Assembly: GCF_034427655.1 (NCBI RefSeq)
Contig: NZ_JAXOFX010000003.1
Coordinates: 310,001 to 374,000 of the forward strand
Direction of reading: 5' to 3'
Length of the DNA stretch: 64,000 nt
DNA from: Robertmurraya_A mangrovi
GTDB taxonomy: Bacteria > Bacillota > Bacilli > Bacillales > Cytobacillaceae
Shown here: one piece after another, positions 35,240 through 44,313 of the stretch
Layout: each line of letters begins with the position of its first letter
Position numbering within the stretch: the stretch's first letter is position 1
Translations under genes and position numbers: made by a program
Notes under the pieces: model-generated
What the model saw: only the letters and a program-made list of their open reading frames with translations
Database searches by the model: none
What the model was told of the DNA's origin: nothing

Positions 35240-35709
35240 GTATAGAATGGATCATTCTATATATAGTTTGGTTAGTAACCTTAGGGTCATTATTCTTTGT
35301 CCCTAAAGATAGGAGAAAGGAAGCCAGTATTTCCTTTTTGTTTTTACAGTTTTTAGGGTGGTTCTTAGGATTACTTGTTGTTGAGTTAAAGTGGATTGAA
35401 TATCCTATACGAGAACTAGCCCATGTGAATCGTTCTAGTTTTACCTTTGAGTTTTTAGTTTTCCCCGCAATAAGTATGTTTTTTAACCTCTACTATCCAT
35501 CTAACAGAAGACTACTGACGAAAATATATTATATATCCCTATTTACAACGGGAATCATCATACCGGAAATTATATTTGAAAAGTATACAGATTTAATTAA
35601 ATATATCCATTGGGAATGGTACTACAGTTGGATTAGTGTATTTTTCACCCTATGGATTGTAAGAGGTTTTTTTAGTTGGTTTTATAAAGAAAGTATCAGC
35701 ACCCAATAA
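35236..35709 (+). CDS. CBO0543 family membrane protein
   Basis: 157-residue paralogue of the preceding gene, coupled by an ATGA overlap. TM helices, loop FVPKDRRKEASI and the core FEFLVFPAISMFFNLYYP align with the neighbour. A tandem duplication is the simplest explanation, and the two might form a heteromer. No function is known for the family. Confidence 0.75.
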   Translation: MSIEWIILYIVWLVTLGSLFFVPKDRRKEASISFLFLQFLGWFLGLLVVELKWIEYPIRELAHVNRSSFTFEFLVFPAISMFFNLYYPSNRRLLTKIYYISLFTTGIIIPEIIFEKYTDLIKYIHWEWYYSWISVFFTLWIVRGFFSWFYKESISTQ

Positions 35710-35780
35710 GAGATGATGAAAAAAGGAGAATGAGCTGCTTTTAGAGAAGTAATATATAAAACATATATCAGGAGTTACTA

Positions 35781-36545
35781 ATGAAAAAGTTTCTTTTAGC
35801 CTTCCTTATTTTAAGTTTATATTTTAATTTAGTTCCACAGTTGTTTCCCATGAATGATATCCTACGATTCATCCACTTAGTTAGTTTTTTTCCGATTGCA
35901 CTTATAGTAAGTAAAAAACTTTTTAAATCTGGCCTAGAATTGTATGGGGTAAAGTTTTTTAAGGGGTGGTATGGGTTAATACTAGTAGGATTTGCTACGG
36001 GCTTTATTAGTTGGGCCATTTTATACATTTTGAGTTTTGTTTTTAATAAATATGAATATATCAGTATGAAATCTTTTACAGAAAGCGGCCTTATTTTAAT
36101 AGTAGTATTAGTTGGGTTTGGTTTAGGTTCATTAATAAATGACATGATTGTAAGGGGCCTAGTGTTTAATTCTTTAAAAGGGAAACTACCCATATATTTA
36201 ATTTTCATATTGTCGATTTTGATTTACTCCTTTGATGACATTTGGTTTGCTGGGTTTAGCGTTCAAAATACAATATTTTCTATCGCTTTAGGACTGAGCC
36301 TAACATATGCCATTTATAAAACTAATTCCATCTGGATGACAACGGGCATTCACTGGGGGTTGAATGTATGTTACGGAGTTTTATTTAGCGTAAGTAACAA
36401 AGTTGGAGATGGAATCATTTTGTTTGAGGTAAATAAGAGGGCTCCTATTCTATTAGATTGGATGTCTACTATCATTTCTATAATGATGTTTATTTTTATC
36501 TATAGTTATTGGCGTCTGTCAGGAGGGGAAAACTCAAAAAATTAA
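35781..36545 (+). CDS. CPBP-like intramembrane protein with altered catalytic motif
   Basis: 254-residue multi-TM protein of the CPBP (Abi/CAAX-protease-like) family. Active members carry EExxxR; here the aligned place is NDMIVRG at residues 120-126, so both catalytic glutamates are replaced. The third motif is kept (TGIHWGLN near residue 195). It may be an inactive relative or use other residues; similar NDxxxR versions are known to me in Bacillus but I could not check. The ribosome site is AGGAG. The next MFS gene starts 30 bp on, so they probably form an operon. Confidence 0.75.
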   Translation: MKKFLLAFLILSLYFNLVPQLFPMNDILRFIHLVSFFPIALIVSKKLFKSGLELYGVKFFKGWYGLILVGFATGFISWAILYILSFVFNKYEYISMKSFTESGLILIVVLVGFGLGSLINDMIVRGLVFNSLKGKLPIYLIFILSILIYSFDDIWFAGFSVQNTIFSIALGLSLTYAIYKTNSIWMTTGIHWGLNVCYGVLFSVSNKVGDGIILFEVNKRAPILLDWMSTIISIMMFIFIYSYWRLSGGENSKN

Positions 36546-36575
36546 TCGGGCAGTATAATGTAGGAGAATGAAAAT

Positions 36576-37796
36576 ATGCAAACTTGGAAAAACCCATTAT
36601 TACTTATATCCGGCATTGGAGTTTCGAATCTTGGAAACTGGATTTATTTTGTTGCTATTAACCTATTAATTCTGGATTTAACAGGATCACCCGCAGCTGT
36701 TGCGGGCCTGTTTATCATAAGGCCATTAGCTGTCCTCGTAACCAATACTTGGTCAGGAAGTCTAATTGACCGAATGAATAATAGACATTTAATGATTATA
36801 ACCGATGTTGTTAGAGGAATACTCATTGGGTGTATCCCATTTATTAATTCTTTATGGGGAATATATGTATTAATGTTTATCGTAAACATCGCTGGTTCCT
36901 TATTTGGACCAAGCTCAACTACCTATATGACCAAGCTAGTTCCTCCAGAAAAAAGGAAGCGTTTTAATTCCATTTTTAGTTTTACATCATCTGGGGCATT
37001 TTTAGTGGGACCAAGTATCTCTGGTCTACTCATTATGTATACAAGTATTGATGTTTGTATTTTTATTAACGCGATTTCATTTATAGTTTGTGCACTCATT
37101 ATTTACTACTTACCTAATGTTGATAATCAAACGGAAGGCAAAAGAGAGCGAATCACTCTAGCTCATGTTTCTCAAGATTGGAAATCCGTCCTTCATTTTA
37201 GTAAAACAGCCGGCTATTTTAGTTTTATTTATTTACTATTTCAAATAGCTACATTAATTGGTTTTGCGTTAGACTCTCAAGAAGCAACGTTTATTAAAGG
37301 AGTTATAGGCTTAACCGAAAGAGATTATGGTTTACTTTTGAGTATTGCTGGAGGTGCCTATTTAGCAGGGTCTTCTGCAGCAACGCTTGTAGCAAATAAG
37401 ATTTCGTTAAGAATGTTTATAGGATTAGGTATGATTCTCACAGCAGGGGGCTATTTCGTCTTTTATTCATCGTCCACACTGTTTTTAGCGGCTGTTGGAT
37501 TTATCATATTTGGAGTGTTTTCTGCATTTGCGAATACTGGTTATATGACATTTTTCCAAAATAATGTTCCAATCAATATGATGGGGCGTTTTAGTTCCAC
37601 TACGAATCTCATACAAGCTATTATCCAGATTGTTTTCACCCTCATGCTAGGTTTTCTAGCAGAAATACTGAGCCTTCAGTTTATATGCTTAGTCTTTAGT
37701 GGAATTTCTATCGTCATCTCAATCGTTTTGTGTATTTTTGTTTATCGACCTGCAAAAATTCATTACTATGAACTGAGTGAGGTTTCTAAAGCATAA
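36576..37796 (+). CDS. MFS transporter (EntS/MefA-like group)
   Basis: 406 residues, 12 TM. The loop 2-3 motif is SGSLIDRMNNRHLM, the GxLxDRxxR form of the MFS_3 group that includes EntS-like siderophore exporters and macrolide efflux proteins. The second half has another typical loop. The ribosome site is AGGAGA. It follows the CPBP-like gene closely. The cargo is unknown; efflux of a secondary metabolite or drug is plausible. Confidence 0.83.
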   Translation: MQTWKNPLLLISGIGVSNLGNWIYFVAINLLILDLTGSPAAVAGLFIIRPLAVLVTNTWSGSLIDRMNNRHLMIITDVVRGILIGCIPFINSLWGIYVLMFIVNIAGSLFGPSSTTYMTKLVPPEKRKRFNSIFSFTSSGAFLVGPSISGLLIMYTSIDVCIFINAISFIVCALIIYYLPNVDNQTEGKRERITLAHVSQDWKSVLHFSKTAGYFSFIYLLFQIATLIGFALDSQEATFIKGVIGLTERDYGLLLSIAGGAYLAGSSAATLVANKISLRMFIGLGMILTAGGYFVFYSSSTLFLAAVGFIIFGVFSAFANTGYMTFFQNNVPINMMGRFSSTTNLIQAIIQIVFTLMLGFLAEILSLQFICLVFSGISIVISIVLCIFVYRPAKIHYYELSEVSKA

Positions 37797-37820
37797 AGAG
37801 TGGACAATGTAAAATTCAAT

Positions 37821-37849
37821 TTGACAATATATTCATCTATATATATAAT
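37821..37849 (+). promoter_or_regulatory. Consensus sigma-A promoter of the proS T-box transcript
   Basis: TTGACA (37821-37826), a 17-bp spacer, and TATAAT (37844-37849): a perfect match to the vegetative consensus, just upstream of the T-box leader. Confidence 0.88.
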
Positions 37850-37869
37850 TTTGAAAAAAATATACGAAA

Positions 37870-38098
37870 CGTTGATAAGGATTAGTAAAATGTAAGATCT
37901 TTTACAGAGAGGAAATCACTTGCTGGGAGATTTCTAAAGATACCATTTGAACCTGCCTTTGAGTTCTCTATCGAAACAAGTGAAGATAGAGCGGAATAAA
38001 TCCGTTAGAGTGAAAGAGTGTATAAAGCCTCGCTTTATAAATTAGGGTGGTACCGCCAAATTATTGGTCCCTATTTATGAAGTGGGGCTTTTTTATTT
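37870..38098 (+). ncRNA. T-box leader, proline-specific, upstream of proS
   Basis: The T-box sequence AGGGTGGTACCGC is at 38044-38056; its TGGT bulge fits a tRNA ending ACCA with discriminator A. A Stem I region precedes it; the likely specifier is CCT (Pro) at 37952-37954 in the context GAACCTGCC. The terminator follows at about 38067-38097 (GGTCCC...GGGGCTTTTTT). Uncharged tRNA-Pro would stabilise the antiterminator and turn on the downstream genes. Confidence 0.92.
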
Positions 38099-38144
38099 TT
38101 CTAGCTGAAGGAATAAAATAATGAGAATAATGAGGTGAAGCCAG

Positions 38145-39575
38145 ATGGCTAAGGATTTTGTTAAAGAGATTACGAACATGGACGAGGATTTTGCACGATG
38201 GTACACAGATGTTGTTACGAAAGCAGACTTAATTGACTACTCAAGTGTAAGAGGATCTATGATTATTCGACCTTATGGTTATTCTCTATGGGAGAACATA
38301 AAAAATGAATTAGATTTTCGGATTAAGGAAACAAGTCATGAAAATGTTTATATGCCTTTATTTATTCCTGAAAGTTTATTACAAAAAGAAAAGGATCATA
38401 TTGAGGGGTTTGCACCAGAAGTAGCTTGGGTGACTCATGGAGGTTCTGAAGAGTTAGTAGAACGTTTGTGTGTACGTCCTACTTCGGAAGTACTATTCTG
38501 TGAGCATTATAAAAATATTATTCATTCTTATAGAGACCTACCGAAGCTCTATAACCAATGGAGTAACGTAGTAAGATGGGAAAAGACAACAAGGCCATTC
38601 CTTCGTACTTTAGAATTTTTATGGCAGGAAGGGCATACTTGTCACGCAACGGATGAGGAAGCCCATGAAGAGACAACGAAAATGCTAGAGGTATACGCAG
38701 ATGTACTTGAAAATGTATTAGCGATACCAGTATTAAAGGGACAAAAAACGGAAAAAGAAAAATTTGCTGGTGCTAAGTTTACTTATACGGTGGAAAGTTT
38801 GATGCATGATGGAAAGGCTTTACAATCAGCAACTTCCCATCATCTAGGAGACGGCTTTGCTAAAGCATTTGGGATTCAATTTAGTGACCAAACGGGAGAA
38901 TTACAATATGTGCACCAAACTTCTTGGGGATTCACTACTCGAGTTATCGGGGCCATGATCATGGTTCACGGTGATAATCGAGGATTAATTATTCCTCCTA
39001 GAGTGGCACCAACTCAAGTGATGATTGTTCCAATTGCTCAGCATAAAGAGGGAGTACTTGATTTTGCCTATCATTTGAAAGCGACTCTCTCTAAAATTGC
39101 CAGAGTAGGAATAGATGCTAGTGATAAAAAACCTGGTTGGAAATTTAATGAACACGAAATGAAAGGGATTCCGCTACGTTTAGAAGTGGGACCAAAAGAT
39201 ATTGAGAACAAACAGGTTGTTCTAGTAAGAAGAGATACGGGTGAAAAAACGTTTGTTCCAATGGCAGAACTAGAAACAAAACTTCCACAAATGTTAGAAG
39301 ATATACAGCAAAATCTGTATGAGAGAGCAAGAGAGCTACGTGAACAGAAGACAACAGTAGCAACCAATATGGATGAATTTAAAGGAAATCTTGAAAGCAA
39401 CCCAGGGTTTATCAAAGCAATGTGGTGTGGCGATAAAGATTGTGAAGATCAAATCAAAGGGCAAACAAGTGCCACTTCACGATGTATCCCATTTGAACAA
39501 GAGAAAGTTTCTAGTAACTGTGTATGTTGCGGTAAAGAAGCCGAAAAATTAGTTTACTGGGCTAAAGCGTATTAG
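38145..39575 (+). CDS. proS: Prolyl-tRNA synthetase, short (archaeal/eukaryal-like) type
   Basis: Charges tRNA-Pro. At 476 residues it is the short class of ProRS, without the INS editing insertion of the long bacterial form. The class II core is present (RPTSEVLF, FLWQEGHT, FTTRVIGAMI). The C-terminal part carries cysteine pairs (MWCGDKDC and CVCCGKEA) for zinc and ends in YWAKAY with a terminal Tyr, typical of this class. Expression is set by the proline T-box. It may be a second, starvation-induced ProRS if the host also has the long one. Confidence 0.93.
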   Translation: MAKDFVKEITNMDEDFARWYTDVVTKADLIDYSSVRGSMIIRPYGYSLWENIKNELDFRIKETSHENVYMPLFIPESLLQKEKDHIEGFAPEVAWVTHGGSEELVERLCVRPTSEVLFCEHYKNIIHSYRDLPKLYNQWSNVVRWEKTTRPFLRTLEFLWQEGHTCHATDEEAHEETTKMLEVYADVLENVLAIPVLKGQKTEKEKFAGAKFTYTVESLMHDGKALQSATSHHLGDGFAKAFGIQFSDQTGELQYVHQTSWGFTTRVIGAMIMVHGDNRGLIIPPRVAPTQVMIVPIAQHKEGVLDFAYHLKATLSKIARVGIDASDKKPGWKFNEHEMKGIPLRLEVGPKDIENKQVVLVRRDTGEKTFVPMAELETKLPQMLEDIQQNLYERARELREQKTTVATNMDEFKGNLESNPGFIKAMWCGDKDCEDQIKGQTSATSRCIPFEQEKVSSNCVCCGKEAEKLVYWAKAY

Positions 39576-39580
39576 AAAAC

Positions 39581-39622
39581 GGGATCAGTCCCCCTTTAAT
39601 GTAATAAAGGGGGACTGACCCC
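39581..39622. repeat. Long perfect hairpin between proS and alaX
   Basis: TCAGTCCCCCTTTA (39585-39598) pairs perfectly with TAAAGGGGGACTGA (39605-39618), extended by GGG/CCC outside one bulged A. No U-tract follows. It sits 6 bp after the proS stop and ends just before the alaX ribosome site. Confidence 0.75.
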
Positions 39623-39639
39623 AATTAAGGAGATTATCG

Positions 39640-40833
39640 ATGAAAAAATTATATTACGAAGATTCTTATATCCAATCATTTTCAACAAAATTATTAAAAC
39701 AGCAAGAAGATGAGAATGGCCATACATATGTTGTTTTAGGGGAAACAGCATTTTATCCAACTGGTGGAGGACAGCCTTTTGATACAGGTCAAATAGATGG
39801 AGTTGACGTGATAAACGTAGAAGAAGTTGACAATGAGATAAGACATTACATAAATAGACCATTAGAGGGTAAAGCTGAAGTGTCTGGTGTAATCAATTGG
39901 GAGAGAAGATTTGATCACATGCAGCAGCATGCAGGACAACATATTCTCTCTGCTGCTTTCGCGGAGCTTTTTGACATGGAAACAATCGGCTTCCATTTAG
40001 GAAATGAAACACTAACCATTGATTTGAATGTAGAAGAATTAACAGAAGAAGTAGTTCGTGAAGCTGAGAAACTAGCAAATCAAATAATATTAGAGAACCG
40101 ACCGATTGAAACGAAATGGATTACTTTAGAGGAAGTTACACAATATCCTTTAAGAAAGAAACCAACCGTTACAGAAGATATAAGGCTAGTGATCATACCT
40201 GAATTTGATTACAACGGTTGTGGAGGAACTCATCCAAGCTCAACAGGCCAAGTTTCATCTATAAAAATTCTTGATTGGGAGAGACAGAAGAAAAAAGTTC
40301 GCCTTGGGTTTATTTGCGGTAATCGAGTGTTAAAGCATTTTTATCAGAAACACCAAGTCTTATCCAAACTAACCCAACAATTAAATGCACCTGAACAAGA
40401 CATGGAACTAGCCGTTGGAAGACTTTTAGATAAAAATAAGGAACTTGAAAAGCTATTAGAAGAATCAACTGACCGATTACTTCATTTAGAGACGGACCTA
40501 TTACTAAATCAGTCCTCAATCATTAATCAACATCAAATTGTTGGCCAAGTTTATGAAGGAAGAACCATCCAACAACTCCAAAAACAAGCAAGAATACTGG
40601 TATCAAAAAAGGAAGAGTTAAATGTGTTCTTAATTTCCGAAAACGAAAATCAAATCCAGATTGTGTGTAGCAGAGGTAAAGAGGCAGCTGTTAATATGAA
40701 AGCCCTTGTTGCAAATATTCTTCCATTGATTAACGGAAAAGGTGGAGGAAACGAAACCCAAGCCCAAGGTGGAGGAGAGAAGATATTAAGCGGGGAAGAA
40801 ATTGTTCAACGTATAGTTAACTCGTTGAATTAG
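39640..40833 (+). CDS. alaX: Alanyl-tRNA editing protein AlaX-L
   Basis: Trans-editing hydrolase that removes serine (or glycine) from mischarged tRNA-Ala. 397 residues: an N-terminal TGGGQPFDTG region, the zinc site HMQQHAGQH near residue 92, its partner NGCGGTHPS near residue 193, and a C-terminal coiled-coil plus DHHA1-like domain (KGGGNETQAQGGG). This is the large AlaX form. It follows proS after a hairpin gap of 64 bp and so may share the T-box transcript. Its own ribosome site is AAGGAG. Confidence 0.9.
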   Translation: MKKLYYEDSYIQSFSTKLLKQQEDENGHTYVVLGETAFYPTGGGQPFDTGQIDGVDVINVEEVDNEIRHYINRPLEGKAEVSGVINWERRFDHMQQHAGQHILSAAFAELFDMETIGFHLGNETLTIDLNVEELTEEVVREAEKLANQIILENRPIETKWITLEEVTQYPLRKKPTVTEDIRLVIIPEFDYNGCGGTHPSSTGQVSSIKILDWERQKKKVRLGFICGNRVLKHFYQKHQVLSKLTQQLNAPEQDMELAVGRLLDKNKELEKLLEESTDRLLHLETDLLLNQSSIINQHQIVGQVYEGRTIQQLQKQARILVSKKEELNVFLISENENQIQIVCSRGKEAAVNMKALVANILPLINGKGGGNETQAQGGGEKILSGEEIVQRIVNSLN

Positions 40834-40905
40834 AGTTAGATATATAAAATGGGACATAACCATGCATGTTTATAAGCATTGAAATCTAGCAAGGCATACG
40901 GAGGT

Positions 40906-40935
40906 TTGACAAGTTCGTTCATTCTGAAATAAGAT
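40906..40935 (+). promoter_or_regulatory. Probable sigma-A promoter for nos
   Basis: TTGACA (40906-40911), an 18-bp spacer, TAAGAT (40930-40935), placed 45 bp before the TTG start codon. Confidence 0.6.
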
Positions 40936-40979
40936 GGGGATAATTTTGTTAGTTTTTATGTAGATAGGGGGCTCAGCAG

Positions 40980-42059
40980 TTGAAAGATCAATTGCTTGCT
41001 GAAGCAGAACAATTTATAACTACTTGTTATAAAGAGTTGCACAAGAACGATGATGAAATAAATCTTAGAATACTTCAAATAAAAGAAAAGATTACTGAAT
41101 TTGGGTACTATGAACATACCTTTGAGGAATTAGAACATGGTGCTAAAATGGCCTGGAGAAACAGCAACCGTTGTATTGGAAGACTGTTTTGGGACAGTTT
41201 GACCGTTCGAGATAAGAGAAATCTAAATACAGAATCGGACATATTTGAGGCATTAGAAGACCATATTCAATTCGCTACAAACAATGGACAAATTAGACCT
41301 ACTATTACTATTTTTAAACAAGAATCAGATCAAAATAGAATTAGAATTTGGAACCATCAGTTGATTCGTTATGCTGGATATGAAACAGAATATGGTGTTA
41401 TAGGTGACCCAGCATCTATTGCTCTAACGAAAAAGTGTGAGGAACTAGGTTGGCAAGGAGAAGGGACTCCATTTGATGTTTTACCACTAGTGATTCAAAT
41501 AAATGAGTCTTCACCAAAACCATTTCCTTTGTCTAAGACACATGTTTTAGAGGTTTCTATTCATCACCCTGAGCTTAGCTGGTTCGAGGAATTACAAGTA
41601 AAATGGTATGCGGTTCCTCTTATTTCTGATATGTGTCTAGAAATCGGCGGGATTCGCTATACGGCAGCCCCGTTTAATGGATGGTATATGGGCACAGAAA
41701 TTGGGGCAAGGAATTTAGCCGATGACTACCGCTACAATATGTTGCCAAAAATCGCAGAACAACTAAATCTTGATATGAATAGGAACTCTTCACTCTGGAA
41801 AGACCGAGCATTAGTAGAGCTGAATATTGCAGTCTTACATTCCTATAAGAATGCAGGGGTAAGCATTGTCGACCATCATACCGCTGCACATCAATTTAAA
41901 TTGTTTGAACAAAAGGAGCAAGCGGCTAACCGAAATCTAACCGGAGATTGGGATTGGTTGATTCCCCCTGTATCACCTGCAACTACGCACATCTTTCATC
42001 GAGGTTACAAAGATGAAATCATAAAGCCAAATTACTTTTACCAAGAAAAACTATATTAA
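40980..42059 (+). CDS. nos: Nitric oxide synthase oxygenase (bacterial NOS)
   Basis: Haem enzyme that oxidises arginine to citrulline and nitric oxide with an external reductase. The 359-residue oxygenase-only protein starts at TTG 40980 after AGGGGG. Cys65 in RNSNRCIGR is the haem thiolate. The arginine- and pterin-site segments are present (FNGWYMGTEIGARNL, DHHTAAHQF, GDWDWLIPP). Bacterial NOS protects Bacillus from oxidative stress and some antibiotics (established for the family). It is a single gene with its own promoter and terminator. Confidence 0.95.
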   Translation: MKDQLLAEAEQFITTCYKELHKNDDEINLRILQIKEKITEFGYYEHTFEELEHGAKMAWRNSNRCIGRLFWDSLTVRDKRNLNTESDIFEALEDHIQFATNNGQIRPTITIFKQESDQNRIRIWNHQLIRYAGYETEYGVIGDPASIALTKKCEELGWQGEGTPFDVLPLVIQINESSPKPFPLSKTHVLEVSIHHPELSWFEELQVKWYAVPLISDMCLEIGGIRYTAAPFNGWYMGTEIGARNLADDYRYNMLPKIAEQLNLDMNRNSSLWKDRALVELNIAVLHSYKNAGVSIVDHHTAAHQFKLFEQKEQAANRNLTGDWDWLIPPVSPATTHIFHRGYKDEIIKPNYFYQEKLY

Positions 42060-42076
42060 CTGAGATGTTACTCTAC

Positions 42077-42120
42077 AAAACAAAACGCTAATGTCTAGAA
42101 GGCATTAGCGTTTTGTTTTG
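42077..42120. terminator. Bidirectional intrinsic terminator
   Basis: AAAACGCTAATG with CATTAGCGTTTT, followed by GTTTTG, between nos and a convergent small gene. Confidence 0.87.
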
Positions 42121-42293
42121 ATATTTCTCCTTAAAATAAAATACATAAATATCGTTCCCCCAAAGAGGAGGACAACTAATAGAATAAATGCTCCTACACC
42201 GATTTCATCCATAATTCTAAACAAATATAATGTTAGAAATAGATCAGTAATAAGGCCTAATATAAAAATAATTCTAATGGTTAGAGTGTCCAT
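42105..42293 (-). CDS. Small two-helix membrane protein
   Basis: 62 residues with two TM helices (RIIFILGLITDLFLTLYLF; AFILLVVLLFGGTIFMYFIL) and a basic tail RRNIKTKR. AGGAGG lies 7 bases before the ATG on the minus strand, which supports it over the overlapping plus-strand frame. The family is unknown. It is a single gene. Confidence 0.65.
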   Translation of the reverse strand: MDTLTIRIIFILGLITDLFLTLYLFRIMDEIGVGAFILLVVLLFGGTIFMYFILRRNIKTKR

Positions 42294-42481
42294 TATTGAA
42301 CCTCCTTTGTTCAGAATGTTACATATAGTTAAGCTTTAGTATATCCATTTATATATGATAATTACTATAAATAGAATTGGAACGACCAAGTATAGAATTC
42401 GACTTAATAACTAGGACTTTTTTACTGTTATATAGTAAAAATAAAAAAATTACCTTTATTTTCAGTTTTCTCTATAAAAAC

Positions 42482-42490
42482 TGGTATAAT
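42482..42490 (+). promoter_or_regulatory. Extended -10 promoter element for the chemoreceptor gene
   Basis: TGGTATAAT is an extended -10 (TGn plus TATAAT) 38 bp before the start codon. No sigma-D (motility) element was recognised. Confidence 0.5.
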
Positions 42491-42527
42491 GTATCTAAAT
42501 TAATAAGGGCTAAAGGAGTGATTACAT

Positions 42528-44270
42528 ATGAAGGGGGCAAGCAAGAATAAGCTTGTTAATCGATTGATTAAAAATAGTACAAACATGACCGTGAGAAAAA
42601 AATTAATAGGTAGTTTTGGTTTAGTTTTGATTCTTTTGTTGGCAGTTTCCGGAACAGGGATATACCAACTGATGAAAGTGGACAAGTCCTATAATGAACT
42701 CATTGAAGATCGAGTCACCAAGCTGATGCAAGTAGAAAAATTAAAAGAAGAAATGTTAGAACAATCAAGTGCGATTCGTGCCTATCTTCTAACAGGTGGC
42801 AACAGTTATTTAGAAGAGTATAAACAGGCTCTAAGAGACTATAAGGTAGAATTGGAACTTTTAAAAGTTAGTATTGTTTCACCAGAGGGCAAAAAAATAT
42901 TAACAGAGCTTGAAGAAATTGGGGTTCAATTTGAGGAAACAATTGCTCAGCAAGTTGTACATAAAAAGGCAAATGAAGAATTAGAATATTTGCTTATCCT
43001 AAAGGGCGATGCCAAAACGATAGGAAGCAATTTTTTAGCCAAGGGAAATGAATTGATTGCCATCCAAGAAAAGAGCTTAGAAGAGGGTACAAAAGCAACT
43101 TCAAAATCTGTAGACGGTATTCGTTTAACTGTAATTATAATAAGTATCGTTGCAGTTATTCTTGCTTTAGGGTTGGCTATTCTTGTTTCTGGCCAATTAG
43201 CGAGACCTATCGTAAAGGCTTCAAGAGCGATTGAGAAGGTAGCAAAAGGTGATTTCTCAATTGAAACCATTAAAGTAAAGAGTAAAGATGAGATTGGTCA
43301 AATGGTCGAATCAGTCAATCGTATGGTTGAGGACCTACGAGGGGTAGTAGGTCAGGTTCGAGACTCCGCATCACAAGTAGCCTCAAGCAGTGAACAGTTA
43401 AATGCAAGTGCACAGGAAAGTACTTCTGCAAGTGAACAGATTGCTAATCTAGTTCAACGAAATGCGGAAGGTGTGGAAACACAACTACGTCACTTTAATG
43501 AAGTTGAGAACTCTGTTGGTGAAATGTCATCTGGAATTGAACAAATTACCCGCAGTAGTGAAGATATGTTAGAAACAGCTGAAAAGACGAATGAGGTAAC
43601 CAAAAAAGGTTCTTCTTCTATTTCCAAAGTTGTAACACAAATGAATAAAATCAATGATTCTGTCTCCGAGACAACGGAGGTTATCCGCTCTTTAGGTGTA
43701 CGATCAAATGAAATTAGTAATATTGTAAATCTAATTACAACCATCTCGGATCAAACCAATTTACTTGCTCTAAATGCGGCAATAGAAGCGGCTAGAGCAG
43801 GAGAGCATGGTAAAGGATTTGCCGTAGTTGCTGACGAAGTTCGTAAACTAGCCGAAGAATCCAAAAAGTCTGCTGATCAAATTACAAAAATGATTTCCTT
43901 AATTCAAAATGAAACTGATCAAGCGGTGCGCTCAATGGAAGAGCAAAATGAAGAAGTACAAGAGGGATTAAATTATACGAGTGAAGCTAGTCAAGCATTT
44001 GCTCACATTGAAAGTTCTATTGATCAAGTTACACATAAAGTCGAAGAAGTATCCTCTGCTTTAGAAGAGCTAAGCGCTTTAAGTAATCAAATGGTCGAAT
44101 CAATTAACGAAGTGAAAAAAATAGCAGAAGCTAGCGTAGCTTCCACACAAGAAGTAAGTGCTGGTACAGAAGAAAATGTAGCAACCATAGAGGAAGTTTC
44201 TGCAAGTGCTCAAAGCTTATCACTAATGGCAGAACAATTACAAAGTGTTATGTCCCGATTTAAAATTTAA
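42528..44270 (+). CDS. Methyl-accepting chemotaxis protein
   Basis: Membrane chemoreceptor of 580 residues. TM1 is about residues 27-46, then a four-helix-bundle sensor domain (47-198), TM2 (199-221), HAMP (222-275) and a long cytoplasmic signalling coil. The hairpin tip ISDQTNLLALNAAIEAARAGE is present near residue 410 and would contact CheA/CheW. The ligand is unknown. The ribosome site is AAAGGAG. It is monocistronic with a terminator. Confidence 0.93.
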   Translation: MKGASKNKLVNRLIKNSTNMTVRKKLIGSFGLVLILLLAVSGTGIYQLMKVDKSYNELIEDRVTKLMQVEKLKEEMLEQSSAIRAYLLTGGNSYLEEYKQALRDYKVELELLKVSIVSPEGKKILTELEEIGVQFEETIAQQVVHKKANEELEYLLILKGDAKTIGSNFLAKGNELIAIQEKSLEEGTKATSKSVDGIRLTVIIISIVAVILALGLAILVSGQLARPIVKASRAIEKVAKGDFSIETIKVKSKDEIGQMVESVNRMVEDLRGVVGQVRDSASQVASSSEQLNASAQESTSASEQIANLVQRNAEGVETQLRHFNEVENSVGEMSSGIEQITRSSEDMLETAEKTNEVTKKGSSSISKVVTQMNKINDSVSETTEVIRSLGVRSNEISNIVNLITTISDQTNLLALNAAIEAARAGEHGKGFAVVADEVRKLAEESKKSADQITKMISLIQNETDQAVRSMEEQNEEVQEGLNYTSEASQAFAHIESSIDQVTHKVEEVSSALEELSALSNQMVESINEVKKIAEASVASTQEVSAGTEENVATIEEVSASAQSLSLMAEQLQSVMSRFKI

Positions 44271-44284
44271 TTTGAAGATTGACG

Positions 44285-44313
44285 AGAGCTGACTTAATAG
44301 TTGGCTCTTTTAA
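44285..44313 (+). terminator. Intrinsic terminator
   Basis: AGAGCTGAC with GTTGGCTCT, followed by TTTT, after the chemoreceptor gene. Confidence 0.72.

Noticed and set aside
42118..42339. Plus-strand frame of 73 codons opposite the small membrane gene
   Set aside because: The minus-strand frame has an AGGAGG site and two clear TM helices; the plus frame has neither and starts in the terminator.
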